64,000 bases of DNA from Vespa crabro (GCF_910589235.1 NC_060962.1:1667732-1731731); one strand, 5' to 3'. Shown: positions 28,139 through 41,428, numbered from the stretch's first letter. Notes: a model not told the origin generated them from the letters alone. Program-made: numbers and translations.

Positions 28139-28183
28139 GACGAGAAGAATCAACTGCTCATCACGAATCTTTGGCTGAAGTTG
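28139..28183 (+). CDS. nAChR alpha subunit, 45-nt internal exon (conventional exon 3)
   Basis: The exon encodes exactly 15 residues, DEKNQLLITNLWLKL, with phase 0 at both ends. This is the near-invariant beta-strand segment that precedes loop D of the ligand-binding domain in insect and vertebrate nAChR alpha subunits. The acceptor is a T-rich tract ending ttttag at 28138. The donor is the strong consensus TTG|gtgagt at 28184. The 45-nt length is the classic length of this exon in nAChR genes. The final Leu is followed in the next exon by Glu-Trp, whose Trp belongs to loop D of the complementary binding face. In some insect nAChR genes (Drosophila Dalpha6 is the known case) this exon has mutually exclusive copies. 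I saw no second copy in the 21-kb intron that follows, but I read by eye. The nAChR call is very secure; the subtype is less so. Confidence 0.96.
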
Positions 28184-28416
28184 GTGAGTTTATTCTCTGA
28201 CAAAGCAAAAGAGAGTAACGAGCATTCGTTAAAATTGTACGATCTAATTCCCGCCAATTAAATCGTGTAGAATAATCGATACGTTTTCGAATGCTTTTAC
28301 GTGCCTGCCGGCATGTTAACCAATGGTAAATTAATCCAAAAAAATATGTAGGAATGGTGAAATAAATGCATCTAGTGTAAATATTTACAGTATATGGACG
28401 TTTCGGTTGCTAGATT

Positions 28417-28486
28417 AATTCTAGTTACGCACATACCTGCGTAACTAGAATTGGCGGCACATGCCGTCATGTGGAATAATCCACAT
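28417..28486. repeat. Cluster of three short hairpins in the intron after the 45-nt exon
   Basis: Hairpin 1 pairs 28417-28431 with 28438-28452 (perfect 15-bp arms, 6-nt loop). Hairpin 2 pairs cggc/gccg at 28455-28466. Hairpin 3 pairs atgtgga with tccacat at 28469-28486 (loop ataa). The cluster begins 233 nt after the donor of the 45-nt exon. Confidence 0.88.
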
Positions 28487-28510
28487 CGTTTGTTAAATAA
28501 AAAGCAAAAG

Positions 28511-28552
28511 CAAACAAACAAACAAAAAGAAAGAAAGAAAGAAAGAAAGAAA
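28511..28552. repeat. (CAAA)n then (GAAA)n tetranucleotide tract
   Basis: Four CAAA-type units, then six GAAA units. Confidence 0.92.
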
Positions 28553-29201
28553 TTAAAAAGAGATGATACGTTCGAAATTGTTCTATGACTTTCAACTCGA
28601 TCAATTACATTCGCATTAGACCTAACGAAGCGATTAATATAAATATTAACAAGTACTTTCTATTCTATTGAGATCGATTTTCGTTATTTATAAAAACCAA
28701 TTATTAATGGAGTTACCGGCAACAGGTTAGACTCTCGGCACAAAGTTAAACTGGAGTAGCTAACGCGTCCTTGTTAGGACAAGTTGTGAAGAATTAACGA
28801 AGTTCAGACGTCCTTTTTGTCCTTTCGAACTTTCTCCTTAAAACGACGCGAGGAGCTTTTTCTTTCGAATCGTTTACAATGACTTCTTAACATTCGTCTT
28901 ACGTTATTCGTACAAACAAAACCATTCTTTCTATCGGATTGAAGGTTTTCTTTTTTTTTTCCTTTTTCTTTTATTCCCTAAATAAATTCGATCGACTTAA
29001 AAATTCGAGAAGTAGATGTAGTCATGTTTGCTACATTCGCATTTACATATCGTCATCAACATTTATGAAATTAACTATTGCTTTCATGTGAATCCTATTG
29101 TTTTTGTTCTATTAATAATCCGTACGTGTTGGAAACAATAGAAAATTTCTGTAAAGCTAGGCATCTGCTATTTTCTCTTTTATTTTCGGTTTTTCGTAAT
29201 A

Positions 29202-29300
29202 GTATATATATATATATATATATATATTATATTATATTATATATATATATATATACATACATACATACATACGTATGTATTGTATGTATTGTATGTACTT
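29202..29300. repeat. Compound (TA)n/(ATAC)n/(GTAT)n tract
   Basis: TA blocks are followed by ATAC units and then their reverse complement GTAT units, which are partly palindromic around 29270. Confidence 0.92.
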
Positions 29301-29397
29301 TACATATACTTTATGTTTTTTACGATACTCTACAAGTAAACAATGAGGTAGACATAACACGTTTCAAATATTGTTCGTCCATTATAAAGTTTTTTTC

Positions 29398-29427
29398 ACA
29401 TTTTCATATTTTCATATTTTCATATTT
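29398..29427 (+). repeat. 8-bp tandem repeat, three copies
   Basis: ttttcata repeated three times, then decaying. Confidence 0.85.
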
Positions 29428-31174
29428 TTTATCGCATTGCACTCTAACTTAATTATTATGTTCACAATGAGATTATCATTGAATCGTTTTAATTTTGCCA
29501 CTTTAATGTAACATAGAAACGAGATTTGCATATGGATGTTTAACGATTCATCTATTTAATTACATAATTAATCGGATGACTTTTTAAAAATTGTAAAAAT
29601 ATTAAATAGCCTTATTTTTTCTATTTAAACAAAAATTTTTTATTTTTTTTCTCACATACCTTCTGCTATAAATGCTCGTTTATTTTTCATTCGTCGAATA
29701 CTTGACACTGCCTACAAATTTCTCTTTATCTATTCAAAAATTCAGAACATTTTGTCTGCGTTACAAAAAGTTATTCAATTTGAAAAAGTATTCGAATATT
29801 TTAGTGACTCACTATATTTTTTGATTTCGAACGAACCGTTCGATCGTTCAATTTGATAAATTTAATGAACGTTCCACGATATCACAGTGCCCGTGCGTCA
29901 TGCAAATTTGACGCATAGAGGAGATTTACACGAACGATTCGAATTGCATATGGTTCGCACGTCGCTCGAAAGTTATCACGGAAAGTCGATGTTACGTTTC
30001 TGATAAAAAAAACTTCTCGTCAGAGTAGAGTAACCATAAAGCTTCTTATCTTAGCTTTCTAACTGAAAGTACGCACTAAAATTTTAAAAAACATAATTCT
30101 TCGACTTTTTTTATCCATTACGACCTCTTCTGACGTTCACTATATTATTAAAATTTATTAATTATAAAACAAATTATAAAAATAACAAATGTTAATAATA
30201 TCTTCCGAGTATTTTAAGTTGATTTTATTAATAACATATAATACATAAATGAAACAATTATAATGTTTACATTTAAAAAAAAAAAAGAAAAATTACGAAA
30301 AGCAAACATATTTTGGATTGTAGATAAATCTATATTTATTTCTAAAAATATTTTCAATTTAGTTGTTAATTCTGCAAACGTATTGCTCTCTTGCAACGAG
30401 AAAAAGAACGTGAGGAAATATATTATCAATCGGAATCATTATAAATTATAAAATGATAAATTGCAGAAAAAAGTATCACTAACTAAATCACATTTCATCA
30501 AACTTCGTTCTTTTTCAGCCGATCAATTTTTCGAATTTTATTCCTATATTTCTTTCTTTATTGTTTGTTTTTCCTCGGACATTTTATGAACAGTAAAATG
30601 TTTTGAAAGTTAACAAAGTTTTGTTGACCGCTATATAGAGCACGCCATAACATTTGATTGTTACTTTTTCTCTTTTTACAAAATAACGAGCGGCCCGTAG
30701 TAAGAAGTTTTCGGGTTTCTGGTATATTTTGTGTGCGCGTGTGTATGTATATGTATATATGTAAGTGTGTGTGTGTACACGCGCGTGCATGTGTACGTAT
30801 TTCGAGGGTTGGTAATAGAGCAATACGAGAAGAGCAACGCTTTTCGCCAGAGAAAATTGTCCTTCACACCTAGTCTTTCGGCATTTTATAACAATGGCTC
30901 TACGAGTTAGCTTTCGTACCGTAACAGCAGCTTGCGTAAATAGAGCGAATTTATTGCAGGCTTTCGTTGCGGTTCATGAAACGAATTGCTTTGTTAAGTT
31001 AATGTTGCTCCCATGATTTAGAAACGGTACATTCTGACGAAGCTCGTTTTCGTTTACACTTCGTTGGATAAGTTCAAGAAGGAAGAAAGCACAGAATGTA
31101 GAATTTTATTGGAAAACAGAAATACGAATTTGCTAGGTGTTTCTATTTATTATTATTTTATGTAACTACTATTA

Positions 31175-31177
<3 letters not shown>

Positions 31178-31238
<61 letters not shown>
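31178..31238. repeat. (TTA)n trinucleotide tract, about 60 bp
   Basis: About 20 units of ATT/TTA without interruption. Confidence 0.96.
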
Positions 31239-31239
<1 letters not shown>

Positions 31240-31931
31240 CGAACGATATAAATATACTAACATAATGACGCATTAGGTTTACTTACATGCGAAGGTAAGT
31301 GGATAAGTAAATTGGTTATCGTTGAGTTAAGAAATAAAAAATAAAAATAAAAATGAAAAGGAAAAAGAGAGAAAAAGGAAGAAGAAGAACAAATTAATAA
31401 AAGAAAAGAAAAGGGATTACAAATTATAAGGGGAAATAGTGTAATTTTCTTTGAGAGGGACGTTTCAGAAAGTTAGCTTTTGCGTTAAAATACGAATGGG
31501 TCTCTAGTCGGTGGCCGTACAATTTGTTGAAAGTGTGTCCCTCTAATTTATTTAGTTTCCGAGAAAGATATTTGTATTTCTTTTATTTTGAATTGAAGCG
31601 GACAATGCGAAGAAACATTTTTTTTCTTTTTCTTTTTTTCTTTTCTTTTCTTTTTTTCCTCTCTCCTTTCTTTCTTTCTTCTTTTTTTTCTATAGAAGGA
31701 TAGAGTTCAGAGTTAAATAAAATGAAGCAGATGCGCTTGACTTTGAAAGTGGCTATATTTTTACTAATGTAAATCGAGAAGATATTCGATAAAACGTCAT
31801 ACGCATTTCCGATAGCGCTGTCACGAATATTTACATATCGATCAAGGATAAAATAAGAATCGAAATGTTTCCACCGTAAATATGACTTGAGTGCACATTA
31901 ATAATTTGAAAATGTGAACTTGATTCATATT

Positions 31932-31934
<3 letters not shown>

Positions 31935-31969
<35 letters not shown>

Positions 31970-31992
31970 CCTGTCTCTATCTCTCTTTCTCT
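31935..31992. repeat. (TC)n tract
   Basis: TC run with TTTCTCCC and TGTC interruptions. Confidence 0.93.
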
Positions 31993-33163
31993 TAAATTCA
32001 TGAAATTCTTCGTGAGAGAATACCGTCATCAGATTCGAAGTTATATCATTTAAAAATGCGCTGTTAAAAAGAAGTCGAAGAAAACATTTTAACGAGTTTT
32101 CGTTAAATCACTGACTATTGCTATTTCACAGATGAAATTCTATAATGTTTCAAGGTACATGTACAAAATGTTAAAACTTGATGAAAATATTTCACTCCAA
32201 GAGTGAATTCGTTTTTTTTCAGAATTTATTTTTATCGACAGACCGTAGAAGATATTTCTTTTTTTTTTCGTCCATTAACTAATGTCGAAAGGACGCGATT
32301 GCGATCAATAAAAGGAAGAAAAATATAATTGAGATGCCTTATTTCGTATTTTACATAAATTTAGTTTACTTCATAGTAAATTATTTTCAATTTTCGTCGA
32401 TAAAATAAGCATATTACATGTATGCATGTATGTATACATGTATGCATATAGATAGGTATGTATATATTCAGAAAAGATTAGATATTTCCTGAAAAGTGGT
32501 TGAACTTTCGGTTCGGTTGTTCGCCAACGTCATCGTGTTTCTAGATGAAAGAAAATTCTTGAAGTTTTTGTCGTTTGATCCGAAATTCGATATTACCGCG
32601 AATATCTAATGGAAAGGTCAATCTGCTGGGATATTACGTGTGGTTCCATAGAAAGATTTAATAATAAGATAAGAACATCGTTTCTAGGAGCTTTAGGATC
32701 TAAACGCAAAACGAAGCATAATCGATTATCGCTTTATAAACAACATCGAACATACTCTTATCCTCATGTTCTAATCGATGAATCAAGGAGATTTAATATA
32801 TCGTTCTATGTCTAACGCTTGACGTATTAAGAAAACAAAACAAAGGTGCGCGTTCCTTTGAGAATCGTACGATTACTTGCACGATTAAAGGAATCGATTA
32901 AATAAACGAGGAGAAACCACCTCTGAGACTGAATAATGGGAGAGAAAAGTACAGAGTGACGACGTTTCCGAAGTAAATATCCGAGGGAGATTAGGTGAAC
33001 AACACGTTACTGTCGTCTCTGCGAGAAAACGCAATCGCAAAAACGAAATTCTCAGCACGATGTAACTCCTTCCTCAGTGGGCTGAGGTACTAGAAGAGAG
33101 TGGAGCATGTCGAGAGAGTAGGTAGAGCACTTCTACGTTCAACCCTAACTATTCTATGTAGCA

Positions 33164-33167
<4 letters not shown>

Positions 33168-33201
<34 letters not shown>

Positions 33202-33212
33202 AAGAGAAAGAA
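33168..33212. repeat. (GA)n tract
   Basis: GA run grading into GAAA units. Confidence 0.94.
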
Positions 33213-34469
33213 GTCAGCATCAGGATTCGTTCTTTTTCTCTTTACTGTACAACCAGTTTTTTCTTTTTCTACTTCACTTGGTTGAACTCTTTATCCGACT
33301 GGCTCATCCTCTTCTTTTCTTCGTTTCTTCTAACCTTCGTTTGACTATTTTAATCTTTGATTATCTTCAAATTAGACTAACGAAAGAATAGCATGAATTG
33401 TCGGAAAGTCCTAATGAGATATGTTCAGAAGAGATATGTTCGATTAATTTAAGACAGATAAATGTTGTTAATGATGACAAGTGAAATATAAATAAAGAGA
33501 AAATAATTATTTTCCCTGAGGTATTTTTGTTATTCATGTAAAATAAAGATTAAAATATCTCATCACATCAAATATTCGAATATAATACATATAATTATAC
33601 AAAATCGAATTTTTCTTGAACGTGACGTTGAAGACACCTCCGTTGAGACTATCTTTCGTCTCTTTCTCTTGCGATTCAGTTTATGTCGATACTCATTTGA
33701 TTAGTCACGTCGTTCGTGAGCGACCATTTTAATAGCACAAAGCGGCAATTTCGCAAGTATCTGAAGTATCTGAAACCACTGTCAGTAACATTCGTAACTT
33801 CCGTTGCAAAATGTATGCCGATTATAAATACATTATCTCTTTCCATTCGATGCATTATTACTCGTGGTCGAGCAACGCCAAGAAACGCGATATTGAAATG
33901 GTTATTGTTGTGAATTATAAAAGGATTAAGGGCAGTCTACAGGCATTTCAAATATGTCAATAACATGCGCCCCCTTTCGTTTCTCATTTTGAAAATGTCC
34001 AACGAAGAAGCATGTTTTTGTGAGATTTTTAGCTAGAATTTCGAGTGTATGTAGCGCGTGTATATTATTTTTCGTATAACCCATCCCTTTCATCGTTTTT
34101 ATCAATTTCATGTTTTAACGTTCGTAAACTTTCACTACGATGGTATGAGAATTTTCGGTAAATTCAAAAGCATAAGGATTAATTAATTTATTACACTCTA
34201 CTACTTCTCTCACAGTTTCAAAATCGTATTTGCAATTTGCCGAACTACTCGCTTGGTTTATACGAACGTTCGATTTTTTCCTGGGTTGCGTTCCTTTTTT
34301 TGTTATTGATTTAATAATTTTCGTGAATTAATGGATGCATACATACATCGACATACATGAATCAAGGAAGATGGAAGTTTCAACGATTAAATTCGTACAT
34401 GCGTGAGAATGAAATCCGCGATTCTATCGTTCTATGAAATCGATTCAACTATCGATTTGTGGTTAAACT

Positions 34470-34491
34470 ACTATTGGCTAACTATTGGCTA
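34470..34491 (+). repeat. 11-bp direct tandem duplication
   Basis: actattggcta occurs twice back to back. Confidence 0.85.
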
Positions 34492-36309
34492 ACGGCTTTT
34501 TTAAGAGAACAATAGATAGGAACATTCATAATAGTATAGAAAGGACGAAAGGGTTGAATAATCAACTAAAATATAAACTGTTGAGCTTTTGATGAAAAAG
34601 CATTGTTACGTTAATGGTTTTGTTAATGCATTAGCTGCTTGCCAAGCTATTTTCTTTCAAATCGAGAACAAATATTGTTTACTTCTACGTGTTTGAATTC
34701 ATTAAATGCTCTTAGGATTCATTCGATTGGGAAATAAAAGATAGCCAAGTCGTTTCGTTTTGGTCGATCGCTGTTTCTGACCTTGTCTTTAAATTAACGA
34801 TTTCGTAAACATTTAATTTAGTTGGACGAGGTATGTAAATTTGATTTATTTGTGTTATTTATAATGAACATTAAATTACTTATAATGAAATTAACAATTA
34901 ACAATAATATATGAATGAATGATAGAATTAATGATGGAATTTACATAAGTATGTAAATCAATAAACGAGAATGATAAACTGAAGGAAAGTAAAGAACTTT
35001 TTACGTTGATTCGTGAAAAATGAATGACGAGCTTCGTAATAAGTCAGAGGCGATTTCTTCGAAATATTGGTAATCATTGATATAGTGCATTTTTTCCGAT
35101 TCATCGATGTTCCCATTCATTTTCAGTCGCTAATTAGGAGTCAATGGGAGGAGCTGTATATAGTAGAAACAACAATAGGACACATTGTGACGCTGTTTTA
35201 AAAAAGCACAAAATAAAAACTTAATTAACGGCTTAATTAAATGCGAATACAAGAGACGTGGCATGATGATAAATATACGCATGCGTATATTTTCATGGGA
35301 AACTTTCATCGTTATGTTTTTTTGTTTTTGTTTTTTTTTTTCTTTTTTTATTTGTTTCTAAAGCAAATGATATTTAAAAGAGAAAGATGAGTATTTATGG
35401 TCTGATCAATTTATACAGAGTGTTCCATTTTATATTTCGTTTAAAAATATCATCGTTTATGTTTATATAATATTCAACGTTTATTCCAACGTTAAAAAAA
35501 AATTAAAAAAAGTGTTATTATATGTGAAATAGAGAATATACTTACGTCGTACATATGTGCATATATACATATGTGTTCACGAAATCGAATCATTTCTCGA
35601 TGCCGTCACCAATACCTACCTTTTAAAAGAGATCGCTAAAGTACTATTATACGACGCAAAGGGAATTCAGAAAAACGGTTGGAATACTTAATTTCGTGTC
35701 ATCTAAATTCTAGTCGAACATAATCGAAGTCATGCGAAAGCTTTTTCCATGAGACCGATAAGATCTTTAAGATTTCAGAGAAATCGCGCATTTTTTATTT
35801 CTATCCGTTTTTATATTTATATCTTATTTATTTTCGTCTTGTTACTTATATTTAAAAAAAAAAAACTAAAGATTATTTACGTAACGTCCTAATACGTTTC
35901 TTGATACGTCGTTTTTAAATATTTTAATTCATAATAATTTTAATTGGTTTAATTCAATATCTCATTTTTAATAATTAAAATCGTCCAATAATTGAACTCT
36001 TCCTCTAGAAAAGTTTTCTTCTCCAACTTTCATATATTAATATATGTATATATATGAATTTTATATGGAATTTGTGATGATCCCGCATTAAGGCAAATAT
36101 TTACTTGAAAGTTTGCAACGAATCATGTATGGGATAAATAACGAAGGAGACGAAAGTGGGGTTTTACGATAAAAGCGCAACCGCGTCTAAGAAAATTCAT
36201 TTGGCTCGGAAATGCCAAGCGAGCGAACGAGACGATATCGGGCGGCTTTTAACGAGAATCAAGTTACGTCATGAAAATGTGTGTGTGTGTATGAGAGAGA
36301 GAGAGAGAG

Positions 36310-36390
36310 AAATAGAATAGATGTTAAAAGAAAGATGGAGAGAGTTAGAAATAGAATAGATGTTAAAAGAAAGAGAGAGAGAGAGACTAA
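36310..36390 (+). repeat. 39-bp tandem duplication flanked by GA runs
   Basis: The block beginning aaatagaatagatgttaaaa at 36310 recurs with a 39-bp offset at 36349. A (GA)n run precedes the first copy and another ends the second. Confidence 0.9.
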
Positions 36391-36931
36391 GAGAAAGGAA
36401 GATAGCGATAGACAAGCATTAAGACTGTCGATCCAGTTCGAAAGTTGCAACTCGAAAGTTTTCACGACGTTAATGGCCGACTCGTTTGTATTTAGAGTGA
36501 CTTACTCGAAACTTATCACTTTTACGTTTACGCAAAAAAGGAATTTATGCCTGAGGTGAAAGAAATATAGTTATACGTTTGTATAACGATGACATCATAC
36601 AGAATCGCATAGCGTGTTTCGATTCAAAACATCTGTTGAGAAACGACGGAAGGAAGGAAGGAAGGAAGGAAATCTCCATCGAGGTTACAGTGACTGCCAT
36701 CCGTTCGGCTATAAATTTTGGCCTCAGTCGAGCGATCGAGAAGGGTGTATTAACTAACTCGAGAGCCAGTAAATCGAGTTAAGCCACGATTCGGCACGTT
36801 CGTTGGACCTTTACAAAGGGCAACTATCCCACGTACTTTGGAACTTCGCATGATATTTCTTTTCTCTTTCTTGCAATAGACCTACTCTCCTCTTTTTGCT
36901 TGCATTCGTAATTATAATGTAACTGGAATTT

Positions 36932-36968
36932 CAATTAACCAATTAACCAATTATCTAATTATCTAATT
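36932..36968 (+). repeat. Octanucleotide tandem repeats AATTAACC/AATTATCT
   Basis: Two units of aattaacc grade into two units of aattatct. Confidence 0.82.
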
Positions 36969-37175
36969 TAGTATCCTTCCAAAGAAAAGAGAAGAAGAAA
37001 TGCAATCTACCAATTCGAAGAATTCGAACTTCTCTTGAATTTTGCACCCGTCAGACTCGATTTTCCGTTGCCTGTAGGTTTCTCTCAGCTTACTTGACGT
37101 ATTTACGAGCTACCCTTTTTATTTCTTTTTTCCTATCATCCTTCTTTCTTTACGCGTATACATGTACATGTATAG

Positions 37176-37184
37176 GTGTGTGTG

Positions 37185-37234
<50 letters not shown>
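37176..37234. repeat. (GT)n then (AT)n tract
   Basis: A short TG run followed by a pure TA run of about 43 bp. Confidence 0.94.
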
Positions 37235-37235
<1 letters not shown>

Positions 37236-37750
37236 CTACGTATATACTTGAATATCTCACCGAGAAATCGTTTAGAAAAAAGTATTTGCATCACGATAGT
37301 ATTTACTTGAAGATATGTACATATATATACATATATATATATATATACGTATAGATGATCAAGGTACTTATTGGACTTTTTCTTTTTTTAAATTTATCCG
37401 TTAAGAAAGTACATATCTCGGTCTGTTTGTTTTGCTGATTCATCTGATGTAAATCTAATCAACATTCGTGGTAATACTTTGATCTTATAAAGACAGATAG
37501 ACAGTCGAAGATCTTACCGGAAAATTACGGTTAAAAAAATAGTAATTTAAACAAACCTCTTAAAAAAATATACGAATTAAAAATCATTTTCGGTCCATCG
37601 TGATCCCTTCTATAGATCTGTCGGTCATTAAAAAAGTTTTCATCTTATTCTCATAGTTTTTAAACTATTCGTAGTAATAGTTATTGGACTACCCTCTATA
37701 TCCGTTGACCTTCTTTTACTGTATAAAAAAATATACCTAGTTTTCCGTTT

Positions 37751-37754
<4 letters not shown>

Positions 37755-37815
<61 letters not shown>
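37755..37815. repeat. (TC)n tract, 61 bp, uninterrupted
   Basis: Perfect CT run. Confidence 0.97.
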
Positions 37816-37818
<3 letters not shown>

Positions 37819-38672
37819 CTTCCTAGTAAAGTTTCTTCGTCAGAAAGTTTATGACAGTAGGATACTCACCCCCTACCATCAAGTAGTTCCCTTTCCATTC
37901 CTTTCGATGATCGTAAGATAATACTAAATAATCTGGTACGGTCAAATCGAGCGACTCGTATTCGTGACACATGATCGAAGTATCAGTTATCTGTATTTGG
38001 TATTATCCCACCGTTCTCGAGCCATACCTAGCTTGGCCTATGATTCCTTTCTCTATCTTTCTCTCACACACGAACGTGCTCATCCGACCACCCACGAATT
38101 CAACTTCGCTCGTTTTCGAGGTAACAATGAAGAGATTTTCCAGCTCGTGCTGGTTTAATTAAGCATCGATGAAAGGCAAGCAGATTGCGCGCTTTCCAAT
38201 GCTAAAATGGAAATTCGACCTTCCTTAATTATTGCGTCTACCATTATATAGATCTTTTTTTTTCTTTTCCTCTCTCTTTCTCTCCCTCTTTCTTTGCATC
38301 TTCTACATTTTCTTTTTTCCTTTTGTAATTTTCTTTCGACGAGTTAAAACAACTTCTCCGATTTGATTGATTGCCAAGTGATTGACGTTCTGTCAAAAAA
38401 ATTTGTATTTGATTGAAGATAAAAAAAAGAGAAAGAAACGTAGAGAATATTAGGAAATCTAATTGGAGAGGAAAATTAGTTTTTGATCTGGCGACAGGTG
38501 AGAAAATTCTTTCGTTCGAATTCATAAGTAGATGAACATTATGATCGAAATATCGATTTGCAAGGTAAGATTAAATATTTCACTCGTATATTAATAAATT
38601 GATCGGGCTTCCTTCGTTTTTAATATCTTAAGGAAGTAGTAATTTGCAATGAGATAACAATTTGGAGAAAGG

Positions 38673-38705
<33 letters not shown>

Positions 38706-38714
38706 ATCTCTATT

Positions 38715-38745
<31 letters not shown>

Positions 38746-38770
38746 TTCTCTCTCTCTCTTTTTCTCTCTT
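38673..38770. repeat. (TC)n tract, about 98 bp
   Basis: TC run with periodic TTTC and TATC interruptions. It is the left partner of the (GA)n tract 85 bp downstream. Confidence 0.95.
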
Positions 38771-38854
38771 CTATCGGAAAAAAGAGAGCTCTTTTATAGA
38801 GTATCCAGCCTACTCTTTACTTTTTATCTTTCGCTCACTCACTCACTTTCTCAA

Positions 38855-38855
<1 letters not shown>

Positions 38856-38894
<39 letters not shown>
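38856..38894. repeat. (GA)n tract
   Basis: GA run, complementary to the (TC)n tract at 38673-38770. Confidence 0.95.
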
Positions 38895-38897
<3 letters not shown>

Positions 38898-39768
38898 GTT
38901 TAAAGTAACAAGCGAAGTTGAAATTCAAGCTACGCTTGGCAAACGAAACTATTTTTCTTCCTCTTGGGTATGTTGTCTTGGTACATAATTTTCTATCAAA
39001 ATCAGAGACTCTCGGAACGACTCATATTTCTTCTTTTTTGTTTTTCATTGAAATATAATATATCTACATGTTTGCAAACCATCAATAGGGATAACTTCGA
39101 ATGAAATTGTTCGACAACATACGAGAACTTTTATGATTTCAATGAAGAAAATGCCATTTTAAAAGATGTTCTTTAAGCGTGAAAGAAACAAAGAAATTGT
39201 GAATTCTTCGTGAAAAGTAGAGATAGACATATTATAGAAAGAATTTGAATATCATTTTGGGGTCAATATTAGATTTACTTTTCCTGTTACTATCCGCCTA
39301 TATATTCTCCAACTTTTACGGAGAATGAATAATACATCTTGATGGGTAACACTGTATTGTAATCGTAATATACGAATTGTATCAAAAGAATCTAAAGAAC
39401 ATCAATAGAAGTTTCATTTTGTGTTCTTTTATATCGTAAGAAAAAAAATTAATTCGAATATTATCGAATTTTGTATGATGCGTATTTGTATCAATGTTGA
39501 AAGCAATCGAGCGAAATATTTCGTTTATCTTTTTTTGAGCATGAGATCGAAATAATATCCACATACTTCTTCAACGTCTAATTTAATGAACGTCCACGTG
39601 CACAGCATAAGAAGATGATTTTACTAGAAAACTCAGTCATCAGCGTGTTTTCTGCAAGTCTGCTGGCAAAGACGGCTCTTCAACTCGTTTTTTCCATTAT
39701 AAATAACTTCAGGATCGATCGTAGAAGTACCTTGCCGTTATTTCGAGTGACATCGAGACGAAAATTTT

Positions 39769-39794
39769 GTGCCAAAAGGTAATTCTTTTGGCAC
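39769..39794. repeat. 10-bp-stem hairpin
   Basis: gtgccaaaag pairs with cttttggcac around a 6-nt gtaatt loop, 17 bp before a (GA)n tract. Confidence 0.85.
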
Positions 39795-39808
39795 GGAATC
39801 GGAATTGT

Positions 39809-39811
<3 letters not shown>

Positions 39812-39865
<54 letters not shown>

Positions 39866-39899
39866 GAGAGAAAGAGAGAAAGAGAGAGAGAGAGAGAGA
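39812..39899. repeat. (GA)n tract, about 88 bp
   Basis: GA run, then four GAAAGA units at an 8-bp spacing. Confidence 0.95.
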
Positions 39900-40479
39900 C
39901 TAAAATTCACGCTACGCTGCACAAACAGAGCGTCAAGTTAGCTCTCTTCGCATTTCGTTGTCTCTCTTTTCTACCTTTGATTATGCAACTTCTCCAACTG
40001 CTATGTCGTTACTCCTTTACTCAAGATCACTTATCTTTTCTATTTAACTGTGATATATTAATTATTAATAAAGCTATTATAAAGAATTAAATGTATCTTG
40101 TTCAGGGAAAAGGAAATAATAGTATTATACTTTATGGGAATAATTTTTTCTTTTATTTTTTAATATATTTCGTTGCATCTGAATTGCGATTTGTACGAAA
40201 AAAAATCATATACAAATAAGTTCGTACGCTATTATTTTAACAGAAAGTTAACGTTGTAATATAACGACATAGAATTCTCTATCTTTATTCCGGTATACGG
40301 TATCTATGAGTTCGAGAGAGGTACAGGAAATTTGACCGTCATAGTCGAAAATCTCAACAGTGAGCCGAACGCGACTAATGTTTCGATAAATGACAGTACA
40401 AAATCGAGTTTCAGTGAATCTGACTGGAAAATAAGCAACTTGCCGAATGCCGTGGTACTTTAACGATTTTACGCTACTC

Positions 40480-40494
40480 ATCTCTCTCTTTCTT

Positions 40495-40548
<54 letters not shown>

Positions 40549-40568
40549 TCTCTTCCTCCTTCCCTCTC
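40480..40568. repeat. (TC)n tract, about 89 bp
   Basis: TC run with TTTC blocks at both ends. Confidence 0.95.
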
Positions 40569-40717
40569 ACTTTTCCTCCCTTTACATTTATTCTTCGAAC
40601 AGTACAAACTTGCAACTGCAAGTTACTCTTTGAACAAAGGAAAATCTTAACTGCTAGTCGAACTTCCGAAACGTTTTAATTACATCCCACGGCCTGAAAG
40701 AAAGAGAGGGAGAAACT

Positions 40718-40719
<2 letters not shown>

Positions 40720-40769
<50 letters not shown>

Positions 40770-40772
40770 AAA
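40720..40772. repeat. (GA)n tract
   Basis: GA run 150 bp after an opposite-polarity (TC)n tract. Confidence 0.95.
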
Positions 40773-41111
40773 GGAAGAATCGAAGACGCGGAACTAAGAG
40801 ATTGAAGATACTTTGGGGTTAAATTTCGTTGGTGGAGAAATCTTCGTTAGAACGTGAACGCTTTTAGAAAAGACGATTGATATATGAAAGTAACGAAATC
40901 TAAAATTGTTGGGAAGTTTTCAACATCGGTTTCATTACATAAGATTGTTTCGAAATGCACTGTACTTTAATAGAAAAGATTGTTCTTTTTAAATGACATA
41001 TAAATTTTAAATGATTTATAAATGTTAGACGTTCAACACTGCTATTAGCATCATCATTATCATAATTATCTTCATTGTTATTATAATCCAACATAATTGT
41101 TATTATAATAC

Positions 41112-41153
41112 AATATAATATAATATAATATAATATAATATAAGCCGACAAAT
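41112..41153. repeat. (AATAT)n pentanucleotide tract
   Basis: Eight tandem AATAT units. Confidence 0.93.
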
Positions 41154-41428
41154 TGTTATTATATTTAGAACTTTTTATCGATCTCACTTCATTTCCCTGC
41201 AACTTGCTCGCGAATCAACGATTTTAATTCTATTACAATAAAATAATTAGGACGATTAAAACTTGTAGAAAATCCATTAAAATTGTGAATCAATTAAGAA
41301 TAATTATCTTAATAGAAATAAAGTAAAATGAAACGAAAGGGAGAGAGATACAAAATCTATCACATTATTGTATTAACAGCATTATCAACGAATCGTACGA
41401 GCTTTTTAGATTCTTGATCTTCATTTCA

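Noticed and set aside
28529..28552. CRISPR-like or satellite array
   Set aside because: The repeated units here and elsewhere are simple sequence repeats with no unique spacers; the organism is a eukaryote.
35414..35450. acagagtgttccattt and, at 51195, actgggtatccacaaa as transposon ends (similar to acagggtgtcccat-type insect repeats)
   Set aside because: Only a loose resemblance; no inverted partner, transposase or duplication seen. A repeat-library search would decide.
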